The notes under the pieces: generated by a model | Seen by the model: the letters and a program-made list of their open reading frames with translations, nothing else | Databases searched by the model: none | What the model was told of the DNA's origin: nothing | In this document: in pieces, positions 22,898-31,077 of the stretch | Layout of the letters: every line of letters begins with the position of its first letter | Numbering within the stretch: position 1 is the stretch's first letter | Translations under genes and position numbers: made by a program | Assembly: GCA_023404715.1 (NCBI GenBank) | Contig: JAEYAR010000168.1 | Coordinates: 1 to 31,214, forward strand | Direction of reading: 5' to 3' | DNA from: Bacillota bacterium | GTDB lineage: Bacteria; Bacillota; Clostridia; Christensenellales; Aristaeellaceae | Length of the DNA: 31,214 nucleotides

Positions 22898-23938
22898 TTA
22901 CCTGTTCATCTCGCTCTGGCTTCCGGTCTGGTGGTCGCGGATGATGCGCTCGATCTCGCCGAGGTTGCTATCCGGCAGATCGCCGGGCACGGTGTTCTTG
23001 ATGGCGCTCATCGCATTGCCGTAGCAAAGCGCCCGGTTCAGGTCGCCCGTGGCCAGCAGGCCGTAGAGCACGCCCGCGACGTAGGCGTCGCCGCTGCCGA
23101 TGCGGTCGATTACCTCGATATTGCGATAGGGCTCCTCCGTAAAGAAAGCGTCCTGCTCCGCGCTGTAGAGCGTCGACGTAAACGTGTGTTTGCGGGGGCT
23201 GATGACCGTACGCGCGGTCGAAGCGACGATCGAGATGCCGTACTGCTCGCAGTACCCGCGCATGATTTCCTCCATGGTGCCGGTTCGGGCCATCATGCGC
23301 CGGCTCGTCTCCTCGGACACGAAGAGGATGTCCACCATGGGCAGAATGCCCGTAATGACGCTGCGCGCGCGCTCCTCGTCCCACAGGTTTGCCCGGTAAT
23401 TGCAGTCGAAGGAAATCGCCGCGCCCGCCTCGTGAAAGCGGCGGATCATTTCTACGCCCGTCGCGCAGGTATGGTCGGTGAGCGCCAGGGTAATGCCGCT
23501 CGTGTGAAACAGGCGTGTGGCGGTGTACATATCCTCCGGCAGCTCGCTGAGCTCCAGCGTCGTAAACGCCGAGCCCGCCCGGTCATAGACGACGCTGCTC
23601 TTGCGCGGATACGCCCCGCCCTCGTAGTAGTATACGCCAAGTCGCGCCCCGCGATCGGCATCGTAGATCAGGTAATCGTCGCTGACGCCGCAAAAGCGGA
23701 TGCGGTTCTTGATGAAGTGGCCGATCTCGCTCATCGGCAGCTTGGTGATGACGCCCGTGCGTAGGCCGAGCAGCGATACGCCCGACACCACATTAAGCTC
23801 TGAACCCCCGGCGCGCTTTTCAAACACGTCCCCCTGGCCGATGCGCTCGTGGTTGACCGGCGAAAGCCGCAGCATCACCTCGCCCAGCCCCAGCGCGTCA
23901 AATGCCCGCTCCTGTCTGAGCTTTTCCATCAAAGTCAT
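22898..23938 (-). CDS. PfkB-family sugar kinase, 2-keto-3-deoxygluconate kinase-like
   Basis: A 346-residue ribokinase-fold kinase. The N-terminal substrate region has LGEVMLRLSP and the GGSELNVVSGVSLLG block; RLGVYYYEGGAYPRKSSVVYDR is close to KdgK-type enzymes; the catalytic/anion-hole motif is DRIGSGDAYVAG (GSGD 281-284, base Asp284). KdgK phosphorylates 2-keto-3-deoxygluconate in pectin/uronate catabolism, but no other uronate gene is nearby, so the sugar is tentative. ATG 23938 follows GGAGG at 9 nt. A strong promoter lies at 23981-24010. Codons 1-12 form a short extension before the usual family start. The EEP hydrolase is probably cotranscribed. Confidence 0.88.
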   Translation of the reverse strand: MTLMEKLRQERAFDALGLGEVMLRLSPVNHERIGQGDVFEKRAGGSELNVVSGVSLLGLRTGVITKLPMSEIGHFIKNRIRFCGVSDDYLIYDADRGARLGVYYYEGGAYPRKSSVVYDRAGSAFTTLELSELPEDMYTATRLFHTSGITLALTDHTCATGVEMIRRFHEAGAAISFDCNYRANLWDEERARSVITGILPMVDILFVSEETSRRMMARTGTMEEIMRGYCEQYGISIVASTARTVISPRKHTFTSTLYSAEQDAFFTEEPYRNIEVIDRIGSGDAYVAGVLYGLLATGDLNRALCYGNAMSAIKNTVPGDLPDSNLGEIERIIRDHQTGSQSEMNR

Positions 23939-23980
23939 TAAATCTCACCTCCGGTTTATTTTTCCGGCTTCTCTCCTATG

Positions 23981-24010
23981 ATTATCCCCCGTAGGGCCGG
24001 CGGCTGTCAA
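23981..24010 (-). promoter_or_regulatory. Promoter for the sugar kinase operon
   Basis: Minus strand: TTGACA (24010-24005), 18-bp spacer, GATAAT (23986-23981). A CCGG-N9-CCGG short palindrome lies in the leader at about 23951-23967. Confidence 0.7.
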
Positions 24011-24085
24011 GCCTCGTTTTCAGCATAAAGCGTCCAATCCGCCCCATTTTCGGCCAATTCGCGCATAGCGCCGGAGGAATGTGTA

Positions 24086-24094
24086 TGCTACAAT
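24086..24094 (+). promoter_or_regulatory. Possible extended -10 promoter for ybaK
   Basis: TGCTACAAT about 35 nt before the ATG at 24129; no convincing -35. Tentative. Confidence 0.4.
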
Positions 24095-24128
24095 GCCCTC
24101 AACTACAGCGAAAGGCGGAGGAATCGCG

Positions 24129-24614
24129 ATGAAGGAAAAGGAGATCAAGACAAACGCTATGCGCGCGCTCGATCGCGCTAACGTCCCCTATACGCCCCAT
24201 GAATACGATGCGCAGGGCGGTATCGACGGCGAGCACGTCGCCGCGGCGCTCGGTATCGACCCGGCCCGTGTGTTTAAGACGCTGGTGACGGCGGGCAAGA
24301 GCGGCGCTTATTACGTGTTCGTCATCCCCGTGTCGCAGGCGCTGGATTTGAAAAAAGCCGCCCGCGTCGCTGGCGAAAAGGCGGTCGACATGCTGCCCGT
24401 CAAAGATCTGCTCGCCGTCACCGGCTACGTCCGCGGCGGCTGCAGCCCCTTAGGCATGAAAAAGGCATTTCTTACGTGGATCGACGAAAGCGCCCGCGCT
24501 CAGGAGGCCATCCTCGTGAGCGCGGGCAAGATCGGCCGTCAGGTAGAGGTAGCGCCCTGCGCGCTCGCGGGGCTCGCGCATGCGCGGTTTGCTCATCTCA
24601 CGGCCGTCCGGTGA
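24129..24614 (+). CDS. ybaK: Cys-tRNA(Pro)/Cys-tRNA(Cys) deacylase YbaK/EbsC
   Basis: A 161-residue editing protein that hydrolyses mischarged Cys-tRNA(Pro). Family marks are ALDRANVPYTPHEYD near the N-terminus, the catalytic Lys50 in RVFKTLVT, and the GYVRGGCSPLGMKK block (99-112) that shapes the substrate pocket. Length matches YbaK. The ATG at 24129 has GGAGG 7 nt upstream; an in-frame ATG 48 nt earlier lies in the promoter region. Its stop codon abuts the stop of the convergent SH3b gene (TGA/TCA with no spacer), so the two transcripts must overlap. Confidence 0.93.
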   Translation: MKEKEIKTNAMRALDRANVPYTPHEYDAQGGIDGEHVAAALGIDPARVFKTLVTAGKSGAYYVFVIPVSQALDLKKAARVAGEKAVDMLPVKDLLAVTGYVRGGCSPLGMKKAFLTWIDESARAQEAILVSAGKIGRQVEVAPCALAGLAHARFAHLTAVR

Positions 24615-25898
24615 TCATTCGACTCGGGTGATAAACCGGCCCATGACCCAGCCCTCCTTCTGCGCGCCGCACACGTTCGCGCGAACGCGCAGCCAGCCGC
24701 CGTCCTCGCTGTCCCCATCCCGCTCCTCCAGGATTTCGACCTGCGTGCCGTTGAACAGCTTGGCCGCGATCTTCGTGCCTGCCTCGGGGGATACGCGGAC
24801 GTTCAGCCTGTCCTTCGCCTCGGGGTTGCATACGACGCCGTAAACGCCGCTGCCGTCGCCGACCAGGCGGACCCACTGCGTCAGGGTAAAGCCCTCCTCC
24901 TCTCCGGCGCGCACGCGGTAGAACGTGCCCGCGCGGCCGAGGATTTGAACGCGCGTCTCCCCCTTTGTAAAGGGCGCGTAGCGCACGTCGCCCGCCTGCG
25001 TGGGCTGTTGGTAGATGGGCAACAAATCCCTGCCCTCCGGCCCGTCGACGATGCCCTCCGTCAGGGGCGTCAGCAGGGGGCATTGCGCGTCCGCGATCAG
25101 GTATTCGTCGCTCATCCAGCCCGTCTCCGCTTTGCCGCGGTTGTATGCCCGCACCTCGTACCAGCCCTCTTGATGGGAAAGCAGCTCGACCGTCGTGCCG
25201 TTTTCGTATTGACGCAGCGACTTCCCGCTCTGCGAGGGGCTGTCCCGCAGGTAGAGCTTCTGCGTGACCTGCGGGTTGTTGACGATGGCGTAGCCCAGAG
25301 CTTCTTCCGCGCCGCCCGCCTCCCCTTCCGGGCGCATAACCGGCGGCGCGACCTCGGTGCCCTCGGGCGATAGGTACTTTTGCTGCATGAAGCCGCTTCT
25401 CGTCTGATCCTCCACCAGCACATGGCACCATTCGCCAACCGTGCCCAGCACGAGCACCTCGGTGCCGTTGTAATACTTGCCCGCCGAGGCCCACGAGGCG
25501 TCCGGCCGCTCGCGCAGGTTCAGGCGGTCCATCGGGTTGGGGTTGTCGACCACATAGGTCTTGCGCGCATCGCGCACGCCCGCGATCACGTCCTCATCCG
25601 GCTCGCTCTGCAGACCGCACTCTACCAGGAAGCGGCTGAGCATATAGCCCCGCCTGCCGTAGATCTCGACCTGCCACCATTCCTCGTCCGACGTGTCGTA
25701 CAGCGTCGCGAGCGTGCCGCTGTAATAGGTACCCAGCAGCTGCGTGCTCGTGCCCTTTCCTTTGCGCAGGTTGACGTTATAGGGTTCCTTGTCATTGCGC
25801 ACGACCGCCACCCCATAATCCCCCGCGCCCGCACAAAGGGCGCACAGACAAAGTAAGCACAGACACAGCGAAGCCGAAAAGATCTTACGCAATTTCAT
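24615..25898 (-). CDS. Secreted protein with five SH3b-like repeats
   Basis: A 427-residue exported protein: signal peptide 1-25 with a Leu/Cys-rich core, then five bacterial SH3 repeats at about 41-92, 124-177, 214-267, 292-345 and 363-424. Each has the RLNxRxxP-like opening (NVNLRKGKG, RLNLRERPD, KLYLRDSPS, LLPIYQQPT, RLNVRVSPE), a YxNGTxVE-type middle and a GW(Y)xV plus GWM..xFL ending. SH3b repeats bind cell-wall peptides, so this is probably a wall-associated adaptor. No catalytic domain is attached, which is less usual than SH3b fused to an amidase or NlpC/P60. ATG 25898 follows GAGGTGGG. The fourth repeat is the most diverged. Confidence 0.88.
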   Translation of the reverse strand: MKLRKIFSASLCLCLLCLCALCAGAGDYGVAVVRNDKEPYNVNLRKGKGTSTQLLGTYYSGTLATLYDTSDEEWWQVEIYGRRGYMLSRFLVECGLQSEPDEDVIAGVRDARKTYVVDNPNPMDRLNLRERPDASWASAGKYYNGTEVLVLGTVGEWCHVLVEDQTRSGFMQQKYLSPEGTEVAPPVMRPEGEAGGAEEALGYAIVNNPQVTQKLYLRDSPSQSGKSLRQYENGTTVELLSHQEGWYEVRAYNRGKAETGWMSDEYLIADAQCPLLTPLTEGIVDGPEGRDLLPIYQQPTQAGDVRYAPFTKGETRVQILGRAGTFYRVRAGEEEGFTLTQWVRLVGDGSGVYGVVCNPEAKDRLNVRVSPEAGTKIAAKLFNGTQVEILEERDGDSEDGGWLRVRANVCGAQKEGWVMGRFITRVE

Positions 25899-25956
25899 CC
25901 CACCTCATCCTTTTCATGTTACCCATTTAACGCGTGATCCAGCGAAACCCTTGCGC

Positions 25957-25998
25957 AAAAACGTCCCGCGCAGAAAATTTTGTCTTTTTCTGCGCGGG
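25957..25998 (-). terminator. Strong intrinsic terminator after the ABC-2 permease operon
   Basis: A 13-bp perfect stem (CCCGCGCAGAAAA / TTTTCTGCGCGGG) with an 8-nt loop, followed on the minus strand by ACGTTTTT. It separates the permease operon from the SH3b gene. Confidence 0.88.
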
Positions 25999-26007
25999 GC
26001 GCGTTCG

Positions 26008-26784
26008 TCATGAGCCTGTAGAACGGTATCTGCTGAGCCCGAACCTGTAAAACGCATAGCTGGGGATTAAAAACAGCAGCGCCAGCGCCGGCAGCAGCAT
26101 GCAAAGCGGCCCCTGCACCCTATCCAGCAAAAAAAGCAGCGGATAGTATTGAAAGAGCGCGAGCGGGATCACGAAGGTGAGAAATTGCAAGACGCCCTTG
26201 CCGTATACCGAAAACGGGTACCGCCCGAACTGGCGCGAGCCGTATGTGAAGATGTTCAGGCACTCCACGCCCTCCAACGTGAAGAACGAGCACGTCGCGT
26301 TGACGAGGAAGAGGGCGAAGAACACGGCGGCGCCGCACAGGACCATCAGGCAGAGCGTCAAAGCCTTCGCCCCGGTCCAATCGACCCCGCTGACCGGGAT
26401 GGCATAGCCGAGCACGAGCGCGGCCTGCACGAGCAAGCCCAGGCGCGTAAAGTCCATATTGGGCATGATCACCTGCAGGATGATATTGCGCGGGCGCACG
26501 AGCGCCCGGTCAAACGCGCCGTTGCCCAGCATGCGCGGGAAGACGGCCAGCCCACCGCCGAACATCTCGCCCAGCGAAAAGGCCGACATCACCACCGCAA
26601 AGCACAAAAGCACCTGCTCAAACGTGAACTCGTCCACCGCATTCACCCGCAGGAAGACGAAGTACAGCCCGAAAAACGACGTGAACGCCGTCACAAACTG
26701 ACCGAATGCGGTAAGTATGAAGGACACCCGATACTGCATCTGGCTTTTCAGGTTCATCAGGACAAAATGAAAGTACAGCTTCAT
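26008..26784 (-). CDS. ABC-2-type transporter permease (COG3694-like)
   Basis: A 258-residue membrane protein with six hydrophobic helices and a short basic N-terminus (MKLYFHFVLMNLKSQMQYR). The FLRVNAVDEFTFEQVLLCFA loop, FDRALVRPRNIILQ and GVECLNIFTYGSRQFGRYP are characteristic of one half of the paired ABC-2 permeases found next to NatA-like ATPases. The ATG at 26784 has AGGGGGG upstream and lies 2 nt after the stop of the sister permease, so they are coupled. It would form a heterodimer with the 26787-27590 product. No cognate ATPase gene is adjacent. Confidence 0.88.
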   Translation of the reverse strand: MKLYFHFVLMNLKSQMQYRVSFILTAFGQFVTAFTSFFGLYFVFLRVNAVDEFTFEQVLLCFAVVMSAFSLGEMFGGGLAVFPRMLGNGAFDRALVRPRNIILQVIMPNMDFTRLGLLVQAALVLGYAIPVSGVDWTGAKALTLCLMVLCGAAVFFALFLVNATCSFFTLEGVECLNIFTYGSRQFGRYPFSVYGKGVLQFLTFVIPLALFQYYPLLFLLDRVQGPLCMLLPALALLFLIPSYAFYRFGLSRYRSTGS

Positions 26785-26786
26785 CG

Positions 26787-27590
26787 TCAGCCCCCCTGCA
26801 CGACCACTTTTTGAAGGGCGCGGCGCATGGCGAGCTGACCGGCCGCGAGCAGCAAGGCTAACCAAAACACCTGAAAGGCGATGCCCGCCAGCGCATCCGC
26901 ACCGGCCAGATGGCCGCTATAGATCAGCAGCGGCATATTCTGCATCGCCGCAAAGGGCAGCAGCCGGACGAGCGCGAGCGCAGGCGCGGGAAAAAACGGC
27001 AGCGGGATGATCCCGCCGGACAGAAACGTCGTCAGCGCCGTGACGATAATCTTTACGCCCCGGTACGACAGCGTGTAGAACAGTGAGACGTACATCAGCA
27101 TGGCGAACGCCACGACCACGCAAAGCGCGAGAGATAGCGACAGGAAAAACAAGAGGAGCTGCCCAAGGTTTAGCGGCACGGCCATACGGAACGGCTGCGG
27201 CATGATAAGAGCTATGAGCAGCACCGGCAGGCAATTCACCACCGTAAACGCCACGCGATTAGCCGCCGACTGGCAAAACCACCGACCGTACAGCCCCATA
27301 GGGCGGACGAGCTCGTAGGCGATGGCCCCGCTGCCGATAGCGTCGTAAATCTCTCCATCGCCAAAGACGACCGAGAACAGCACGATCAATGTCTGCTGCA
27401 TCCAAATGTACGTCACGGTCTGCGCGCGCGCCATCGGAAAATTCGCCTGGCCGCTGCGGTATAGCGCCAAAAACGCCAGGATCTCCATGAAGCCCCAGCA
27501 AAACCGCGTAACGATCGCGCCGAGCGCCACAGTGCGGTATTGCAGCCTGCCGATCAGGCGTATGCGGAAGACGGACATGTATCTTTGCAT
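26787..27590 (-). CDS. ABC-2-type transporter permease (COG4587-like)
   Basis: A 267-residue permease with six helices, the sister of the next gene. MQRYMSVFRIRLIGRLQYR at the start, YIWMQQTLIVLF, then IGSGAIAYELVRPMGLYGRW are typical of this family. The chosen ATG (27590) has an AAGGGG site 8 nt upstream and gives the family's usual N-terminus; the ATG at 27611, which overlaps the DUF4250 stop as ATGA, is the alternative and would add seven residues. Function is export or import of an unknown substrate with an ATPase encoded elsewhere. Confidence 0.88.
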   Translation of the reverse strand: MQRYMSVFRIRLIGRLQYRTVALGAIVTRFCWGFMEILAFLALYRSGQANFPMARAQTVTYIWMQQTLIVLFSVVFGDGEIYDAIGSGAIAYELVRPMGLYGRWFCQSAANRVAFTVVNCLPVLLIALIMPQPFRMAVPLNLGQLLLFFLSLSLALCVVVAFAMLMYVSLFYTLSYRGVKIIVTALTTFLSGGIIPLPFFPAPALALVRLLPFAAMQNMPLLIYSGHLAGADALAGIAFQVFWLALLLAAGQLAMRRALQKVVVQGG

Positions 27591-27607
27591 GTGCTGCGCC
27601 CCTTCGG

Positions 27608-27787
27608 TCATACAAACTGGTTTTGCTCTTCACAGTACCTATAGTCGATCGCCTCCAGCCTTCCCATGAGGGCGCCTTGCTCCCAGCCCAGGTCGTCGCA
27701 CAGCGCATCCAGCGAGCTATAGCGGTCCCGAAGCTTCATGTTGACGAGGCTGAGCAACATCGCCGGATCGCTCGGCATATGCTCCAC
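27608..27787 (-). CDS. DUF4250 family small protein
   Basis: A small soluble protein of about 59 residues. The sequence PSDPAMLLSLVNMKLRDRY, then SLDALCDDLGW and a final CEEQNQFV match the DUF4250 family of short Clostridia proteins, whose role is unknown. The start is uncertain: GTG 27787 has GGGAGGG 6 nt upstream and is preferred; ATG 27793 sits directly against that site, and ATG 27778 is too far away. The gene is first in a probable operon with the two ABC-2 permeases and has its own promoter (27869-27897). Confidence 0.82.
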   Translation of the reverse strand: MEHMPSDPAMLLSLVNMKLRDRYSSLDALCDDLGWEQGALMGRLEAIDYRYCEEQNQFV

Positions 27788-27831
27788 GGACATCCCTCCC
27801 TTCACCGGCCGCGCCGGACAAAGCCATGCAA

Positions 27832-27868
27832 AAGGCGACCTTTCATCTATTCTGATGCAGGCCGCCTT
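27832..27868 (-). terminator. Possible terminator of the aldehyde dehydrogenase gene, overlapping the next promoter
   Basis: AAGGCGGCC / GGTCGCCTT stem (9 bp with one G-T pair) with an inner CATC/GATG pair, followed by TTGC on the minus strand. It begins 36 nt beyond the dehydrogenase stop and directly abuts the -10 of the DUF4250 promoter. The T-run is short, so it could instead be an operator. Confidence 0.45.
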
Positions 27869-27897
27869 ATTGTACGCCCAACGTCTCAAAATTGCAA
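27869..27897 (-). promoter_or_regulatory. Promoter for the DUF4250/ABC-2 operon
   Basis: Minus strand: TTGCAA (27897-27892), 17-bp spacer, TACAAT (27874-27869). It lies immediately after the aldehyde dehydrogenase stop codon. Confidence 0.7.
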
Positions 27898-27903
27898 GAT
27901 GGG

Positions 27904-29268
27904 TTACCGAAGGAAAATGCGGATGATCCGGTCCTTCCATGCCCGGTAGGGATGGTAGCGCATCGGCAGGTCGAGCCAGTTCGCCTTCTTCACGATAGAG
28001 CGCATGTGGCTGAACGTCTCAAAGCTGCGCTTTCCGTGGTAGCTGCCCATACCGCTGTGGCCGACGCCGCCAAAGCCCATATGCGTCGTCGCCAGGTGGA
28101 TGATCGTATCGTTCACGCAGCCTCCGCCGAAGGACAGGCTGCCAAGCACGCGCCGCTGCGCCTCCCCGTCCGTCGTAAACAGGTACAGCGCCAGCGGCTT
28201 TTCGCCCGCGCGCACGAAGTCGATCGCCTCGTCCAGCTGCTCAAACGTCAGCACCGGCAGGATCGGGCCGAAAATCTCTTCCTGCATGATGGGGCTTTCC
28301 CGCGTGACGCCATCCACGATCGTCGGAGCCATACGCAGGCCGTCCGTCTCGCCCCCGCAGACGATGCGCTCCCCCGCGATCAGCCCTTTCAGGCGGTTCA
28401 TATGCTTTTCGTTCACGATGCGCGGCAGGTTCTCGCATGCAAGCGGCTTTTCACCGAAGAAATTTCGGATTTCCGCTTTTATGCCGGCGAGAAGCGCTTC
28501 TTTCACGCTCGCATGCACGAGCAGATAATCGGGCGCCACACAGGTCTGCCCCGCGTTGAGGTATTTGCCAAAGGCGATGCGCCGGGCTGCGACCGCAAGG
28601 TTCGCCGTCCGGTCCACGATGCAGGGGCTCTTGCCGCCCAGCTCCAGCGTCACGGGCGTCAAATATTTGGCTGCGGATTCCATCACGAGCTTGCCGACCG
28701 TCACGCCGCCGGTGAAGAAGATCGTATCGAAGCGCTGCTTTAAAAGGTCCTGATTTTCCTGCCGCCCGCCTTGCACGACCGTAACGTGATCCGGTCGAAA
28801 ACAGGCGGCGACGATATCGGCCAGCACCCGCGAGGTAGCGGGCGCATAGGCGGACGGCTTGAGCACCACGCAGTTGCCCGCCGCAACCGCCCCGATGAGC
28901 GGCTCCATGCTGAGCTGGAAGGGATAGTTCCACGGCGCCATGACGAGCGCGACGCCATAGGGCTCGGGCGAGACGAACGAGCGCGAGGGGAACTGCGCCA
29001 GCGGCGTCGCCACCGTACGTTCGCGGCTCCAGCTTCGGATATGGCGGATCTGGCAGCGCAGCTCGTCCAGCGCCAGGCCCGTCTCCGTCATGTAGGTTTC
29101 AGACGGCGCTTTATTCAAGTCCGCCTTGAGCGCCGCGTCGATCTTCTCCTCGTTTTCGCGGATGACGCGCTGCAGCGTCCGCAGCGCTTCGATCCGCCGC
29201 TCGACGGGGCGCGTCGCCCCGGTCAGGTAGTAGGCGCGCTGCATGCGCACGATCTCTTCGATATTCAT
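27904..29268 (-). CDS. Aldehyde dehydrogenase (NAD(P)+-dependent, class 3-like)
   Basis: A 454-residue soluble enzyme oxidising aldehydes to acids. The cofactor/substrate blocks are APWNYPFQLS (111-120), ELGGKSPCIV with general base Glu209, and NAGQTCVAPDYLLVH with nucleophile Cys243; the C-terminal GGVGHSGMGSYHGKRSFETFSH stretch is typical of the class 3 / YwdH / AlkH-like branch. The ATG at 29268 follows GAGGAGG. The Shine-Dalgarno overlaps the stop of the alcohol dehydrogenase gene, 11 nt upstream, so the two enzymes are made together and could convert an alcohol to an acid through an aldehyde. The long upstream in-frame extension is antisense-like and rejected. Confidence 0.94.
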   Translation of the reverse strand: MNIEEIVRMQRAYYLTGATRPVERRIEALRTLQRVIRENEEKIDAALKADLNKAPSETYMTETGLALDELRCQIRHIRSWSRERTVATPLAQFPSRSFVSPEPYGVALVMAPWNYPFQLSMEPLIGAVAAGNCVVLKPSAYAPATSRVLADIVAACFRPDHVTVVQGGRQENQDLLKQRFDTIFFTGGVTVGKLVMESAAKYLTPVTLELGGKSPCIVDRTANLAVAARRIAFGKYLNAGQTCVAPDYLLVHASVKEALLAGIKAEIRNFFGEKPLACENLPRIVNEKHMNRLKGLIAGERIVCGGETDGLRMAPTIVDGVTRESPIMQEEIFGPILPVLTFEQLDEAIDFVRAGEKPLALYLFTTDGEAQRRVLGSLSFGGGCVNDTIIHLATTHMGFGGVGHSGMGSYHGKRSFETFSHMRSIVKKANWLDLPMRYHPYRAWKDRIIRIFLR

Positions 29269-29279
29269 GCGATTCCTCC

Positions 29280-30461
29280 TCACCACGCCGCCTGTAGAAT
29301 CCCGGCGACCTCTTCCCGAGTGGCCTCCCTGGGGTTGACGATCATCGCGCCGTCGTTGACCGCCGCATCCGCCACACGCGCAAAATCCTGCTCCTTGGCT
29401 TTTGTATCGCGCAGGCGAACCGGCAGGCCGCAAAGGCCGCCCAGCTCCTCCAGGAGCGATTCGATGCGGGCGATGGCGGCCTCCGCCCTTATCTCCCCGG
29501 GCGTCTTCACGAACGTATCCGGGTCCGTAAGGGGTAGCAGCAGCGCCTCATAGCGCTCCCGGCAGACGCCTAGGTTAAAGCGCATGCAGTGCGGCAGCAG
29601 GATCGCCATCGCATCGCCGTGCGGTACGCGACAGACGCCGCCGAGCGCATGGCCAATCGCGTGTACCAGCCCGACCATGGAGTTGGAAAACGCCGCGCCC
29701 GCCATCATCGCCGCGCAAGCCATCTCCATGCGCGCCCCGTCTCCTCCCTTGCCGGAGGCCGCGGGCAAAAGGCTGCGCACGATCAGGGCGATCGCACCCT
29801 GCGCGTAGGCGTCGCTGACCGGGTTGTGCTGCAGGCACGAGAAGGCCTCGACCGCGTGGCATAGCGCGTCCATACCGGTCGAGGCCGTGATGCGCGGGGG
29901 CAGGGTGCGCGTCATCCGCGGGTCGAGCACCGCTGCGTCCGGCAGAAGGTGCCCGGAGATAAACTCCATCTTGACCGATCGCTCGTCGTCACGCACCACC
30001 GCTACCGCCGTCGCCTCCGACCCCGTGCCCGCCGTCGTCGGCACGGCGATGAAGGGAACGCGCTCGCCGCGCGGCAGCACCTCGCAGCCCATGAGCGCCA
30101 TAAGATCCTGCGCTCCCTGTGCGATGACCATGCACACCCCCTTCGCGGTGTCGAGCACGGAGCCGCCGCCGACCGCCACGACGCTGTCGCATCCAAGCTG
30201 CCTGTAACGAGCGGCGATGCGGTTCACCAGCGCCACCGACGAGTCGGGCGGCACGTCCGTCCATACCTCCAGCGGGGGCATGCCCGTCTCGCGCAGCGCG
30301 CGCTCGCAAAGGCCCGTCGCGCCGATCTTTTGCAGCCCCCCGTCGCTGATGAGCAGGGGCTTGGAGGCGCCCAGCAGCGTCAGCTCATGCGCGATGTTCT
30401 CCAGCGCAAACGCGCCCGAGAGCAGCCGGGGCGGGGTTTGAAATTCAAAATATGTATGCAT
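29280..30461 (-). CDS. Iron-containing alcohol dehydrogenase (group III)
   Basis: A 393-residue enzyme interconverting an alcohol or diol with its aldehyde using NAD(P)H. The dinucleotide motif is AVGGGSVLDTAKG (GGGS 98-101). The metal ligands of the family are visible as Asp198 and His202 (GMDALCHAVEAF), His267 (GLVHAIGHALGG) and His281 (VPHGDAM). PTTAGTGSEAT is the usual substrate-side loop. The ATG at 30461 has AAGGAGG at 7 nt. It is the middle gene of a three-gene unit with the SCP2-like protein upstream (29-nt gap) and the aldehyde dehydrogenase downstream. Confidence 0.94.
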   Translation of the reverse strand: MHTYFEFQTPPRLLSGAFALENIAHELTLLGASKPLLISDGGLQKIGATGLCERALRETGMPPLEVWTDVPPDSSVALVNRIAARYRQLGCDSVVAVGGGSVLDTAKGVCMVIAQGAQDLMALMGCEVLPRGERVPFIAVPTTAGTGSEATAVAVVRDDERSVKMEFISGHLLPDAAVLDPRMTRTLPPRITASTGMDALCHAVEAFSCLQHNPVSDAYAQGAIALIVRSLLPAASGKGGDGARMEMACAAMMAGAAFSNSMVGLVHAIGHALGGVCRVPHGDAMAILLPHCMRFNLGVCRERYEALLLPLTDPDTFVKTPGEIRAEAAIARIESLLEELGGLCGLPVRLRDTKAKEQDFARVADAAVNDGAMIVNPREATREEVAGILQAAW

Positions 30462-30490
30462 CGTAGACCTCCTTCTCTTTCGTCCGGCCT

Positions 30491-30979
30491 TTACAAAAAC
30501 GGGCAGAGTACCCGCAGATAGAGCAGGACGGACGGCATCTCCTTGCCCGGGCGACGGCGCAGGATGCGCCTGGCCCATATCCAGGGGAACAGATAGCCCT
30601 CTGCGATATCCACGCAGCGCACGATGGGCATCGTCCTTACGATATCCCCCCGCAACGCAAAACGATGCTGCGCATAGGCCTGCGCTACGCCGATTTGCCC
30701 CGTGAGCAGTAAAAAGGCCGCGTCGACGTTTTTGACCGCGATGTGCACGTCCGCTTCCCCATCCTTCACCGGCCTAACGCGCCCATCCTGCAGGCGCACG
30801 CGCAGACTGGGCCCGCCCGCGCCCGTCGTAAGCGAGAGAGTAAAGCCCTCGCCCAACGCGGAGAGCTCTCGCTTTACGCGCGTATCCCGCCGGTAGAGCA
30901 CGTCGAGCGCGCGCCTGAGTGCGAACAACACCGCCGCGCAGACCGCTATTTGCAGCGCTCTGACGATTTTGTGGCCCAT
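30491..30979 (-). CDS. Membrane-anchored SCP2-like (sterol carrier fold) protein
   Basis: A 162-residue protein with one N-terminal helix (about 5-23) and a basic linker. The following domain (about 35-115) has the SCP2-like pattern: SLRVRLQDGRVRPVKDGEAD, VKNVDAAFLLLTGQIG, AQAYAQHRFALRGDI. SCP2 domains bind lipids or long-chain acyl groups. Its position ahead of an alcohol and an aldehyde dehydrogenase suggests it may present a hydrophobic alcohol or aldehyde at the membrane (inference). The C-terminal 45 residues are basic and aromatic and may lie on the membrane. The start at 30979 is chosen over a longer frame because the latter runs through the promoter. The Shine-Dalgarno is modest. Confidence 0.7.
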   Translation of the reverse strand: MGHKIVRALQIAVCAAVLFALRRALDVLYRRDTRVKRELSALGEGFTLSLTTGAGGPSLRVRLQDGRVRPVKDGEADVHIAVKNVDAAFLLLTGQIGVAQAYAQHRFALRGDIVRTMPIVRCVDIAEGYLFPWIWARRILRRRPGKEMPSVLLYLRVLCPFL

Positions 30980-31015
30980 AGGGTCACCGCCTTTCTTTTT
31001 GTAGTTCAAAATAAT

Positions 31016-31044
31016 AGTATACCGCCGAATTCCGAACCTTTCAA
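31016..31044 (-). promoter_or_regulatory. Promoter for the SCP2-ADH-ALDH operon
   Basis: Minus strand: TTGAAA (31044-31039), 17-bp spacer, TATACT (31021-31016), about 37 nt before the SCP2-like start. Confidence 0.8.
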
Positions 31045-31077
31045 GATGCTTTTTGTCTGGCCTCGCGCAAATTTTCG

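Noticed and set aside
26149..26814. 221-codon open frame on the plus strand
   Set aside because: Antisense to the ABC-2 permease; highly charged shadow composition.
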